From: Prochlorococcus sp. AG-418-K17
GTDB lineage: Bacteria; Cyanobacteriota; Cyanobacteriia; PCC-6307; Cyanobiaceae
Assembly: GCA_003214055.1 (NCBI GenBank)
Contig: QCMD01000001.1
Coordinates: forward strand, 124,001-188,000
Reading direction: 5' to 3'
DNA: 64,000 nucleotides
The stretch's first letter is position 1; each line of letters opens with the position of its first letter. Of this stretch, positions 30,678 to 40,145 are shown in pieces. Position numbers and translations under genes: made by a program. A model generated the notes under the pieces. It was not told where the DNA came from and made no database searches. It saw nothing but the letters and a program-made list of their open reading frames with translations.

Positions 30678-31007
30678 TTAAAAATAGAAATTTTTATATT
30701 TATATTTGATATTATTTTCTAATTTTTCCCATTCCTTAACACCATAAAATTTATTTTTTACGGAGATATTTTCTTTGCCAACATATTGCCTTGTCTGAGA
30801 TTCATAAATACATCTTCTACTAAATGAACTATCTGTATAAATTTTATCTGGAACATATGTAGCAATCCATTCATACGTATAAGAAAAACCTTTATCTTTC
30901 CAATCTTTACAAGCCCTATCAGCCTCATACTTAGAATTATATTTTTTACTAGAACATGAAGATAGTAAAAGAGTTATGAGAAATGGAAAGATTAGTAAGC
31001 GTTTCAT
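30678..31007 (-). CDS. Small putative lipoprotein
   Basis: MKRLLIFPFLITLLLSSCSSK lipobox. Confidence 0.65.
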   Translation of the reverse strand: MKRLLIFPFLITLLLSSCSSKKYNSKYEADRACKDWKDKGFSYTYEWIATYVPDKIYTDSSFSRRCIYESQTRQYVGKENISVKNKFYGVKEWEKLENNIKYKYKNFYF

Positions 31008-31011
31008 TTAA

Positions 31012-31524
31012 TCACCACATATAAGGAAATTTACATTTTTCCCCTTCAATTTTAAAGAAGCCTTCTGCAGCATTTATTAGCTTTAAATTATCAGGATCTG
31101 TTCTTTTTTCCCATTCTTTTGGGTTATACCAAATATTAGATCCAAGTTGTGGCATAAGCATTCTTTTCTGCCCTTTTTTACGATCTTTAACAGGAGTACC
31201 CTTAGCTACTTGATTACCAACAAAAAATACTGCCAATCCATGACCAGGATATTTTTGGTGCTTAAAATCTTCCCATGAAATATCGGGGTCTTTATCTTCA
31301 CTAATGGTATATCTATGCCCACCGTAACCATTCATATGAAAGAAAGTTATACGATACATTGATTTATCTTTATAGGTAATGCGACCTTTCATACCTAAAT
31401 ACTCAGCATCCATTTTGATAACAACATCATTATCTAATTCGCTAGTTATTGTGCAAAGCTTTTCAGCATTAACAGCAGTAGGTAAAGCGAGAGCAGCTAG
31501 TAGTGGGAGTAGTAAGCGTTTCAA
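31012..31524 (-). CDS. Secreted protein of unknown function
   Basis: MKRLLLPLLAALALPTAVNA signal peptide; TTG start overlapping upstream TGA. Confidence 0.65.
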   Translation of the reverse strand: MKRLLLPLLAALALPTAVNAEKLCTITSELDNDVVIKMDAEYLGMKGRITYKDKSMYRITFFHMNGYGGHRYTISEDKDPDISWEDFKHQKYPGHGLAVFFVGNQVAKGTPVKDRKKGQKRMLMPQLGSNIWYNPKEWEKRTDPDNLKLINAAEGFFKIEGEKCKFPYMW

Positions 31525-32162
31525 TTTACCCGTTTAGAATATTCTTGATGTCTTTTTATAAGTTCTTCTTCATCACCTAAAAGGTTTTCTCTCTCAAATT
31601 TATCTTGTTTATTGCCTTCCCATAAAAGAAAGAAGAATAATCCAAAATATAGTCCGACAAATATATATTTACTTACACCAATTGCGTTTAAAAAAGCCAA
31701 TCCAATACCTATTACAGGAGATAAAATCAAAAGAAAAAATCCAGAACTTAGCGCAATATTGAATTTACTATTGTGTCTCATAAAGAACTTTTTAAGTTCT
31801 GTAGCTTTTGAATATTTTTCTCTTCTTTCTTTAAATTTCTGAAGCCAAAAAGCATCCCTATCTTGCTTTATAACAATGTCAGTATATTTTTTTTGACTTT
31901 TTAAGATATCTCTTACTTCGTCTAAATCTTTTTTAGTCAGTTTGAAGTAATCACTTTGAGGTATTCTTTTTTTTGCAAATAATTTATAGAGTTTATTAGT
32001 TTGTTCGTAATAATTAATAACCCAATAATTCATAACTAAATCGTTTTGTTCTCCCACTCCTAAATCTTCAAATTTTTTACTAGTATCTCGACTTGCACCA
32101 AATGCATAAACCTTCGTTTCTTTATTACGAACTACACAAACGTAACCAGTATCTCCAAACAT
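31521..32162 (-). CDS. Unknown protein with two central TM helices
   Basis: 213 aa; hydrophobic FNIALSSGFFLLILSPVIGIGLAFL and YIFVGLYFGLFFFLLW. Confidence 0.7.
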   Translation of the reverse strand: MFGDTGYVCVVRNKETKVYAFGASRDTSKKFEDLGVGEQNDLVMNYWVINYYEQTNKLYKLFAKKRIPQSDYFKLTKKDLDEVRDILKSQKKYTDIVIKQDRDAFWLQKFKERREKYSKATELKKFFMRHNSKFNIALSSGFFLLILSPVIGIGLAFLNAIGVSKYIFVGLYFGLFFFLLWEGNKQDKFERENLLGDEEELIKRHQEYSKRVN

Positions 32163-32205
32163 AAAAAAGAGGGGTTTATCCCTCCAATTTTAGATCGACT
32201 GTCAA
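32163..32205 (-). promoter_or_regulatory. Leader cassette copy 2: TTGACAGTCGA ... GAGGGATAAACCCCTC hairpin, U run, ATG
   Basis: Hairpin 32169-32184, A6 on + strand 32163-32168, TCGACTGTCAA 32195-32205. Confidence 0.65.
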
Positions 32206-32236
32206 TCAATTAAATTTTAACGTTTCATCTTAGCAA

Positions 32237-33751
32237 TTAAAAAATAGAAGTTTCTATTCCACTCTTTTCTTTGAGTTCAGTGAGGGAATGAACTTCCATT
32301 CTTGAGGTGCACCAGTTCTCGGTTGTTCCTTTTACAAGTCCTATTTCTTTCCTTAACCACCTTTTTAATGCTTTTTCTGTATCTGCAACTATTTGCCCTG
32401 AGTGAGGACCGGTCGCCTCAATTTTTTGCCATCCAAACGAAGCATGATATTTCATTCTTTGTGGTAAATCATTCGTGATTCCTAACTGTTGCTCACCTGG
32501 TCTTTTCATGAGATAAAACCAAGCAGGTTTAAGAGGGTTATACCCTGACTCGGCACATGTAGGACATCCACTTTTATTACCTGTTCGGCTGTTTGGACTA
32601 ACAATCCACTTATGCCCTTTATCGCATTTCCAAGGCATTATTTTTTGTGTTCCAGGCATGAGAATCGATGGATCCCAACCATCTGCTTCCTTTGCAATTT
32701 CTGGAAACCTTGTTTTTAAGTCATTAAAACCAACCAACAGTTTCTTCCCTGCGCAATAGGGACATTTCGCTCCATTCCCAGCTCTGTTTTCAATAACCGC
32801 TTTCCATGTATGTCCTTTTGTACACTTCCAAGTCATGGATTTATGACTACCTGCAGTAATAGTTGATGGATCCCAACCATCTGCTTCTTTAGCAACATCT
32901 GGAAAGAGACTTTTTAGATCGTTGAACCCAACCCACACTTTCTTACCTGCACAATAAGGACAACCTCTGCTGCCTCTTTTCGCAGTCCTTTCAGTTAGTT
33001 TTGACTGATAATTATGCCCTTTCTTACAAACCCAAGACATTCTCTTCATTCCCCCTGCCAGAACAGTTGATGGATCCCAACCATCTGCTTCTTTTGCAAT
33101 CTCTGGGAAGAGAGTTTTTAGATCATTGAACCCAACCCAAAGTTTTCTTCCAGCACAATAAGGGCAACCTGTTTTGTCTCTTCCAGTCCGTTCATTTACT
33201 GCTGATTTATAAGTGTGATTTTCTTTGCATCTCCATGGCATCTTCTTTTTAGTTCCTGCCAGAACGGTTGATGGGTCCCAACCATCTGCTTCTGCTGCAA
33301 TCTCTGGGAAGAGAGTTTTTAGATCATTGAACCCAACCCAAAGTTTTTTGTTTCCGCAATAGGGGCAACCATTATCACAGTTAGTTCTGCTGTTTGGGCT
33401 AACAGTCCAGGTATGTTCCTTATTACATTTCCATGGCAACCTCTTCATGGTTCCAGGTAATACAGTTGTGGGATCCCAACCGTCTGCTTGTGCTGCAATC
33501 TTTGGATATCTGGTCTTTAAATCGTTAAATCCATTGAGTACTTTTTTGTTTGCACAGTAAGGACAACCTGTTTTGTCTCTTCCAGTTCTACTGTAAGGAT
33601 CTGCTTTCCATGAATGCCCTAAGTTGCATGTCCAGGGCATCTTTTTATTACTACCTGGCAAAAGACTTGAAGGATCCCATCCATCTGCCTCTTCTGCCAC
33701 TTCAGGATGAAGCGTTGCTAAATCATTTATGCCAACAAGCAGTTTTGCCAT
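32237..33751 (-). CDS. Six-module zinc-ribbon (DUF4379-like) repeat protein with GIY-YIG-like C-terminal domain
   Basis: Six copies of GFNDL..P.IA.EADGWDPS...G....M.WKC..GH.W...R....GCPYC; C-term AWFYLMKRPGEQQLGITNDLPQRMKYH...TEKALKRWLRKEIG. Confidence 0.8.
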   Translation of the reverse strand: MAKLLVGINDLATLHPEVAEEADGWDPSSLLPGSNKKMPWTCNLGHSWKADPYSRTGRDKTGCPYCANKKVLNGFNDLKTRYPKIAAQADGWDPTTVLPGTMKRLPWKCNKEHTWTVSPNSRTNCDNGCPYCGNKKLWVGFNDLKTLFPEIAAEADGWDPSTVLAGTKKKMPWRCKENHTYKSAVNERTGRDKTGCPYCAGRKLWVGFNDLKTLFPEIAKEADGWDPSTVLAGGMKRMSWVCKKGHNYQSKLTERTAKRGSRGCPYCAGKKVWVGFNDLKSLFPDVAKEADGWDPSTITAGSHKSMTWKCTKGHTWKAVIENRAGNGAKCPYCAGKKLLVGFNDLKTRFPEIAKEADGWDPSILMPGTQKIMPWKCDKGHKWIVSPNSRTGNKSGCPTCAESGYNPLKPAWFYLMKRPGEQQLGITNDLPQRMKYHASFGWQKIEATGPHSGQIVADTEKALKRWLRKEIGLVKGTTENWCTSRMEVHSLTELKEKSGIETSIF

Positions 33752-33795
33752 ATCTCTATGTTACCCACTTTTTCTTACACACTTGAACTAATTTA

Positions 33796-33816
33796 TGTGT
33801 GCCTTATGTGTGCCTT
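33796..33816 (+). repeat. Right-end pair of TGTGTGCCTT repeats, 11 bp apart
   Basis: 33796-33805 and 33807-33816 identical. Confidence 0.6.
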
Positions 33817-33877
33817 TTCTCTTTAATATCTTGCTTCTTCTTCGTCAAAACTCTTTATAACTGGTCTTTAAAGACTA

Positions 33878-33903
33878 GTTCGAATCCCGCCCGGGGAGTT
33901 TTA
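33878..33903 (+). repeat. att-like direct repeat, distal copy
   Basis: Identical to 29065-29090. Confidence 0.93.
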
Positions 33904-33921
33904 TGTCTTAAAAAATTTTTC

Positions 33922-33947
33922 AAAGACCCTTAATGGGTCTTTTTTTT
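33922..33947 (+). terminator. Rho-independent terminator beyond distal repeat (probable original tRNA-Asn terminator)
   Basis: AAAGACCC-TTAAT-GGGTCTTT then T run. Confidence 0.75.
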
Positions 33948-34118
33948 ATCTTATTCATTTTGACTTTGATAACTTGGAATTTTATATAAGATAATATTTC
34001 ATTAATCATTGATTCATTTATTTGTGATTTTTTATCAAAAATTTGTTAATTGCTCCAAATTAAAATTTCTTTCAATGGTAATAAACATTTACCCTCAGTT
34101 TTAAAATTAGATTATTTC

Positions 34119-34215
34119 AAAAAAAAAGGTCCCCTTAAGGGACCCTGGGTGTTATCTGATTTAGTGTTACCTTGTTTCCACTTAATCAGATAAATCACTC
34201 CTTCACACAGAATTA
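34119..34215 (-). ncRNA. Structured ncRNA candidate, possibly Yfr2/Cyano-1-like
   Basis: Minus strand: TTATCTGATT-A-AGTG[GAAACAAGGTAA]CACT-A-AATCAGATAA (34152-34193), then terminator GGTCCCTTAAGGGGACC+T run (34119-34144); contains GGAAACA. Confidence 0.6.
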
Positions 34216-34590
34216 AACTAATAAACCTGTTGATGTTTTGTGGAATCTTAAATATTTTGTTAATTTTTTGTTATAAATCTTGTGCCAGAAATGGCAACTA
34301 GCAAAGGTAACTATTATGCTTTGATAAATGTTATTATTAGAACAGTTTTAAGAACATAAAATATAATTTTTGTATACTTTGATTAGTAAAGTTACGAAAA
34401 ATCTAATGTTCTTTTAATTACAGTTTTAAGATCAATTACAGTTATAAATTTTCATTCTTATATTTTGAAACATCAAAACCTTTTAAAATTCTTTTATATA
34501 TGAAAAATTTGTATATAAAATTTTAATAAGAATATCTAAAAGCAATATTTCATAATGTATTCAAATCTTAAGATTTCAAAACTTCTACAA

Positions 34591-34950
34591 TTAATCGTCC
34601 CACATATCTTTTTTTTCTTTTTCATAGTTATTTCTATCAAGTAAATACTTTCTTTTTTCTTGATCATTCTTTTCATTGATTTTAGGTATCTCACCATCCT
34701 CATATTTTTGAACTATGTCAGTAATTATTGGTTCAAACTCTTCGCCAAAAAAATTAGACATTTCTCGCCAAGCTTCCATTTCTTCTTCTTTATCAATTGT
34801 ATCTGTTATTTGATGGCTAATAACTTCTAATACGAAATCTCTGAGCTCTTTATTACTCATAGAGTCAATTTTTTTTTGAATATAAAATTCTTTAAGTATT
34901 TGTAGCTCTTTTTGAGATAAATCAGAATAGATGAAAGATTTTTTTCTCAT
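34591..34950 (-). CDS. Hypothetical protein
   Basis: 119-aa acidic ORF with good codon character. Confidence 0.6.
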   Translation of the reverse strand: MRKKSFIYSDLSQKELQILKEFYIQKKIDSMSNKELRDFVLEVISHQITDTIDKEEEMEAWREMSNFFGEEFEPIITDIVQKYEDGEIPKINEKNDQEKRKYLLDRNNYEKEKKDMWDD

Positions 34951-35342
34951 AAAATGTCAAATTTTTTATTGAAAAAAGTTTTAGACCTAAAAAAATAATT
35001 AAGCTTAATTTTTAAAATTAACTATTTAATTTATTATGGTTTAAAAATTTGCATTTGAAACTTGATATCTTTTTCAAGTTCATTAAATTTGTTAATCTTA
35101 AGCCTATATTTGGCCTTTGCTCCTGGAATTTTTATTAAATTATTAAGCAATTATTAAAAAAAACAAAAGAATTTGTAAAATTTAATTTTTTTTTGTAGCC
35201 TTATTTTCCTTTAAATACGTTGTTATGACTGATTTTTATTGAAATTATCTTAAATAAAAATGTTTACAATAAATCTGCAATAGACAGAAATTCTTGAGAG
35301 AATCGTATTACAAAATTTAACTTTAATTTAATAATCAAAAAT

Positions 35343-36125
35343 ATGAAAATTTCTATCCTTTTAATTGAAGATGATCGTGATATGCGTGAATTGGTTGCAG
35401 GTCATTTAGAACATTCTGGTTTTGATGTCCAAAAAGCAGAAGATGGGATTAAAGGCCAAGCCCTTGCTCTGCAATATTCTCCAGACTTAATACTTTTAGA
35501 TTTAATGTTGCCTAATGTTGATGGTTTAACTTTATGTCAAAGACTCAGAAGAGATGATAGAACTTCAAACATTCCAATATTAATGATTACTGCATTAGGT
35601 GGTCTTAAAGATAAAGTTACGGGATTCAATTCAGGCGCAGACGATTACATTACAAAGCCTTTTGACCTTGAAGAATTACATGTTCGAATAAAAGCATTAT
35701 TACGAAGAACAAATAGAGCACAATTAAATTCTTCTAATCAACAGGAAATATTAAATTATGGACCTCTCACATTAGTGCCAGAAAGATTTGAAGCGATTTG
35801 GTTCGAATCACCAGTTAGATTAACTCATTTAGAATTTGAACTTTTACATTGTTTACTGCAAAGGCACGGTCAGACTGTATCACCTGCACTAATACTGAAA
35901 GAAGTTTGGGGTTATGAGCCAGATGATGATATAGAAACAATAAGAGTCCATGTCAGGCATCTACGAACAAAATTAGAGCCTGATCCTCGCAAACCAATGT
36001 ATATAAAAACTGTATATGGTGCAGGATACTGTCTTGAATTACCTGTTGGATCAGATGTTCAAAGTGCTAAAGAAGAGTTTTTTAATGCTAGAAATCTAGA
36101 TTTAATAAATTCGGCAATAGATTAA
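35343..36125 (+). CDS. rpaA: OmpR-family response regulator RpaA
   Basis: [79 protein letters not shown]. Confidence 0.9.
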   Translation: MKISILLIEDDRDMRELVAGHLEHSGFDVQKAEDGIKGQALALQYSPDLILLDLMLPNVDGLTLCQRLRRDDRTSNIPILMITALGGLKDKVTGFNSGADDYITKPFDLEELHVRIKALLRRTNRAQLNSSNQQEILNYGPLTLVPERFEAIWFESPVRLTHLEFELLHCLLQRHGQTVSPALILKEVWGYEPDDDIETIRVHVRHLRTKLEPDPRKPMYIKTVYGAGYCLELPVGSDVQSAKEEFFNARNLDLINSAID

Positions 36126-36131
36126 ATTTCA

Positions 36132-37091
36132 TTAGTCTTCCATAGCTATTTTTAATAAAGTAACCTCCCAGGCTAATCTTGGTTGAACATTATTATCAAT
36201 GTGTTTTTTTAAACTCTCAAGTTTAGTGACGAGACTTCTATCCATTGTTTTTCTCCACCAAATTTGCTGTATAAAGTTAACTAAAAAAATTTGTTGAAAA
36301 ATTTCTAGTTTTTCAGAAATTAACTTAGAAAATTTCAATATCTCTAAAGGTTCTTTTAATGGAGAATCTAATAAAATTTTAATTTCTTCTGGGAATTCAT
36401 TCAAAATATTTATATTATCTAAAATTTTCCCTGGTGATCCATTGGCTGAATTAATTAAATCTTGAAGATTTATATTTCTATTAGATAGAAGCTTAGATGT
36501 ATTTAAAGAATGTTTTAAAAAAGTTTCTATCTTTTTGCTTGAGAATGATTTAAATCTTACTAGTTGACATCTTGATTTGATAGTACTTAAAAGTAAATTT
36601 AATTTCGATGTTATTAAAATAAATATACCGTTACTAGGCTCCTCTAGGGTTTTTAAAAGGCAATTAGACGCTGCTTCATTAAGAAGGTGTGCATCAATAA
36701 TTAAAACAACTTTTTTTTCTGATTCTATAGATTTCTGGCCAAGAAAAGTTTTGATATTGCGTATTTGGTCAACTTTTATAATTTCTTGATTTCTATTTTT
36801 TGGGATTTCAGAATTTGTATGATTTAAATTCTTTTTTTTAATTAAGTTACCAGGTTCTATAATAAGTAAATCTGGGTGGTTATTATTAATAATTCTTTCT
36901 TCAATGTTTTTAACAGATGAATATTCTTTAAAAATCCCTTTTATGAATTGAATAGCTTTTTGTTTTTTTCCTATACCTTCAGCACCAAAGAATATATAAC
37001 CATTAGTAAATAATTTTGAATTTATTATTCTTTCCAAGTATTGATCAACTTCTTCATTTTTTAAAGAATCATTTGTTTTAAGATAAATCAT
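36132..37091 (-). CDS. holB: DNA polymerase III delta' subunit
   Basis: YIFFGAEGIGKKQKA, ASNCLLKTLEEPSNGIFILIT. Confidence 0.85.
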   Translation of the reverse strand: MIYLKTNDSLKNEEVDQYLERIINSKLFTNGYIFFGAEGIGKKQKAIQFIKGIFKEYSSVKNIEERIINNNHPDLLIIEPGNLIKKKNLNHTNSEIPKNRNQEIIKVDQIRNIKTFLGQKSIESEKKVVLIIDAHLLNEAASNCLLKTLEEPSNGIFILITSKLNLLLSTIKSRCQLVRFKSFSSKKIETFLKHSLNTSKLLSNRNINLQDLINSANGSPGKILDNINILNEFPEEIKILLDSPLKEPLEILKFSKLISEKLEIFQQIFLVNFIQQIWWRKTMDRSLVTKLESLKKHIDNNVQPRLAWEVTLLKIAMED

Positions 37092-37729
37092 TATATTTTT
37101 TGAGCGAATTTTTCTATCAAAATGTCTTTAATTTGATTAGAAATACTTTGAATATTTTGGGAGGCAGAAATCACTTTCCAATTTTTTTCTTTAGCAATTA
37201 AACGAAATCCGTTATTTACTTTTTCTAAAAATTTAATTCCTTCAGATTCCATTCTATCTGGTATTTCATTTTTTCTTCGTAGAATGCTCTCTTCTGGAGA
37301 AATTTCTAAAAAAATCGTGAGGTCTGGAGTTTCTCCTTGACATACTATAGATTCAATATTTTTTATAGTCTCAAGATTAATATTTCTTCCATAACCTTGG
37401 TAAGCGAGTGTAGAGTCTGCAAATCTATCACTTAAAACCCAATCTTTGCTTTTTAAAGCAGGCGAAATAATTTTTGAAACATGCTCTGCCCTATCAGCTG
37501 AATAAAGTAATAATTCTGCAAGTGCTGATGGCTTGTTATTTTTATTGTTATCTAGGATTAAAGTTCTTAATTTTTTGCCTAATTGACTACCTCCAGGCTC
37601 TCTAGTCGTTATTAATTTAGAATTTTTATCCATTAGACCACTATCAGGGAGCCATCTCGATAATTCACGTATTTGGGTTGTCTTACCGCATCCATCTATT
37701 CCTTCAATAACAATGAATTTGCCTTTCAT
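37091..37729 (-). CDS. tmk: Thymidylate kinase
   Basis: [42 protein letters not shown]. Confidence 0.93.
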   Translation of the reverse strand: MKGKFIVIEGIDGCGKTTQIRELSRWLPDSGLMDKNSKLITTREPGGSQLGKKLRTLILDNNKNNKPSALAELLLYSADRAEHVSKIISPALKSKDWVLSDRFADSTLAYQGYGRNINLETIKNIESIVCQGETPDLTIFLEISPEESILRRKNEIPDRMESEGIKFLEKVNNGFRLIAKEKNWKVISASQNIQSISNQIKDILIEKFAQKI

Positions 37730-40027
37730 TAATCTAGCGATAAAGCATTAATCACAACTGTTATTGAGCTAGTTGCCATTAACAAAGCGGCAATTGAAGG
37801 TGTTAGAAGAATCCCATACTTAGGGAATAAAACACCTGCTGCTATAGGAATTGCTATCAAATTGTAACCGAAAGCCCAAAATAAATTTTGATAAATTTTT
37901 TGCATTGTCTTCTTTGCTAGACCTAAAGCATAAGGAAGTCCATTTAGTTGGTCACCCATTAAAACTACGTCTGCATTTGCCTTTGCTATTTGCGTGCCTG
38001 AACCAACTGCAATACCCAAATCCGAAGAAGCTAACGCAGGGGCATCATTTATGCCATCACCAATCATTGCCACTTTATTAGTTAATTTTAAATTTTCAAT
38101 AATATTTAATTTCATTTCAGGGAGAAGTTCCGATTTTATTTCACTTTCGTTGCAACCAATTTTTTTTGCAAACTCAACTACCGTTTGTTTTCTGTCTCCG
38201 CTTAAAATATTAATTGTGAATTTGTTTTTTCTTAAGGTTTCTACTACTTCAATTGAATCTTCTCTTAATAAATCGCCAAACAAGATAAATCCAAGCAATT
38301 CATTTTTTATACTCACGCCAATAACGGTATTTGTATATATCTCTTCAGTTTCTATACTTTTTTGCGAATCTTCGTCAATATTTATTCCTTTGCTAATTAA
38401 CCATTTAATACTTCCAACATTGATTAATCCATTAATTGATTCAAGTTCACCACTTATGCCTCTACCTGACTCAGTTTGAATATTCTTTATTGGTAAAAGA
38501 TCTAAGTTTTGCTTTTTAGCTTCTTTAACTAGGGCATTTGCTATCGGGTGCCTACTTTCACTTTCGAGACTTGCAGAAATTTTTAACAAGAACAAATTGT
38601 CATCATTTTTTTTGTAATCAACAATAAAAGGCTCTCCTTTTGTGAGTGTTCCTGTTTTGTCAAAAATAATATGATTAATTTTTGAAGCTATCTCTATTTT
38701 ATCCCCCCCTTTAAATAAAACTCCCTTTTTAGCTGCCTTACCTGATGCAACTGTAATCACAGTAGGGGTAGCCAAGCCTAAAGCACATGGGCATGATATT
38801 ACTAAAACTGCAATTGAAAGTTGAATTGCCAAACTTAAGAAGTTTTCAGCATTGCTCCCAAGAGAGCTATGCAATGTGTGGCTGGAGTGGGTTACTAGTT
38901 CATTATTCTCATAAGTTAATAAATTAGGCCAAATTTGTTTTGCTCCTTTCCACCAAAAAAAGAAACTTGATGTCGATAAAATTAGAACAAAATATGTAAA
39001 TTTTCCAGCAATTGTATCTGCAATTCTTTGAATAGGAGGTTTGTTTGCCTGAACTGATTCAATAAGATTTACTAATTTTGCTAAGGAAGTATCTCCTCCA
39101 ACTTTTTGCACCTTTAATCTAAGGGTTGAATTAAGGTTTAAGGAACCATTAGATATTTCCCCCCCCCTCATTAACTTCTATAGGTTTTGATTCTCCAGTT
39201 ATATGTGAGACATCTACATAAGAATTACCTTTCATAACAACACAGTCAGCCGGTACTCGGTCTCCTGCTAGAACTTTAATTTCTTGTCCAGGCTTCAATA
39301 AATTTACTCTTATTGATTTAACTTTATCTTGTTCTATAAAAATGCTCGCAGTTTCTGGTTGAAGATCAAGTAGTTCTCCAATAGATGAGCCAGTTTGATA
39401 CCTTGCTCTTTCTTCTAGGAAACGTCCGATCATTATAAAGCCTAATAGCATTACAGGTTCATTGAAAAAACAGGGAAAACCAGTTGCAGGAAATATCAAA
39501 GATAATAGGCTTGTTGTGTAAGCACTTGTAACTCCAAGTGCTACTAAAGAGTCCATATCAGGACGATTTTTTATAAATGATTTAAAGCCATTGATAATTA
39601 TTTCACGTCCAGGAAATATTAAAGCTGCAGTAGATAATGCAGCATGAAAAAGTAAATTTCCCAAAATTGGTAAGTTTACATAACCACCCTCTGCTAAATG
39701 TCCTAAAACTGAAAATAATAAGAGCAGCAGAGCAAAGTTTAGTTTTTTCCATTGATTATTCCATTTCTTTTTTTTTTCAAGCTCTGCTTTGTTTATTTTT
39801 TTTGATAAATCATTGCTATAAATCTTTGCCGGAAAACCTTTTTTTTCAAGGTTTTCAAGTACTTTTTCAAGTTTTACAAAATTATTATTAATTTCAAAAT
39901 AAGCACTCTCCGTAAGTAAGTTAACTGATACATTTTCAACACCATCAGAACTATTTAAAATATTTTCTACGGTACTAACGCAACCGCCACATTTCATTCC
40001 GGTTATATTTAATTGAATACTCTCCAT
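37729..40027 (-). pseudogene. Heavy-metal (copper-type) P-type ATPase split by +1 shift at G9 tract (ORFs 39149..40027 and 37729..39171)
   Basis: HMA GMKCGGC, DVSHITGESKP in N-terminal ORF; SCPCALGLATP, DKTGTLT, MIGDGINDAPALA in C-terminal ORF; a G8 reading gives VNEGGEISNGSLNL. Confidence 0.85.
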
Positions 40028-40145
40028 ATTTTTGAAAAGAAAGCAAATTATCGCTTGGTTTCATTCCTAATTATAATAATAAATGTTATAGACTTTTTAA
40101 AAAGTTTATTTTTAATTTACTATCATAATTTATTAACTAGAAAAA

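Noticed and set aside
32191-32210. AGATCGACTGTCAATCAATT resembling the tRNA-Asn anticodon arm (GATCGACTGTTAATCGATT)
   Set aside because: The other leader copy at 30661 keeps only TCGACTGTCAA and lacks the stem, so tRNA mimicry is not supported
33550-33786. 78-aa + ORF antisense to the zinc-ribbon gene
   Set aside because: Shadow ORF of a strong coding gene, no recognisable features
34292-34360. Possible 22-aa ORF MATSKGNYYALINVIIRTVLRT
   Set aside because: Too short, no supporting context or clear RBS
38703-38709. C7/G7 tract in the P-type ATPase as a third frameshift
   Set aside because: Frame is intact through it (FKGGDKIE), a normal conserved segment
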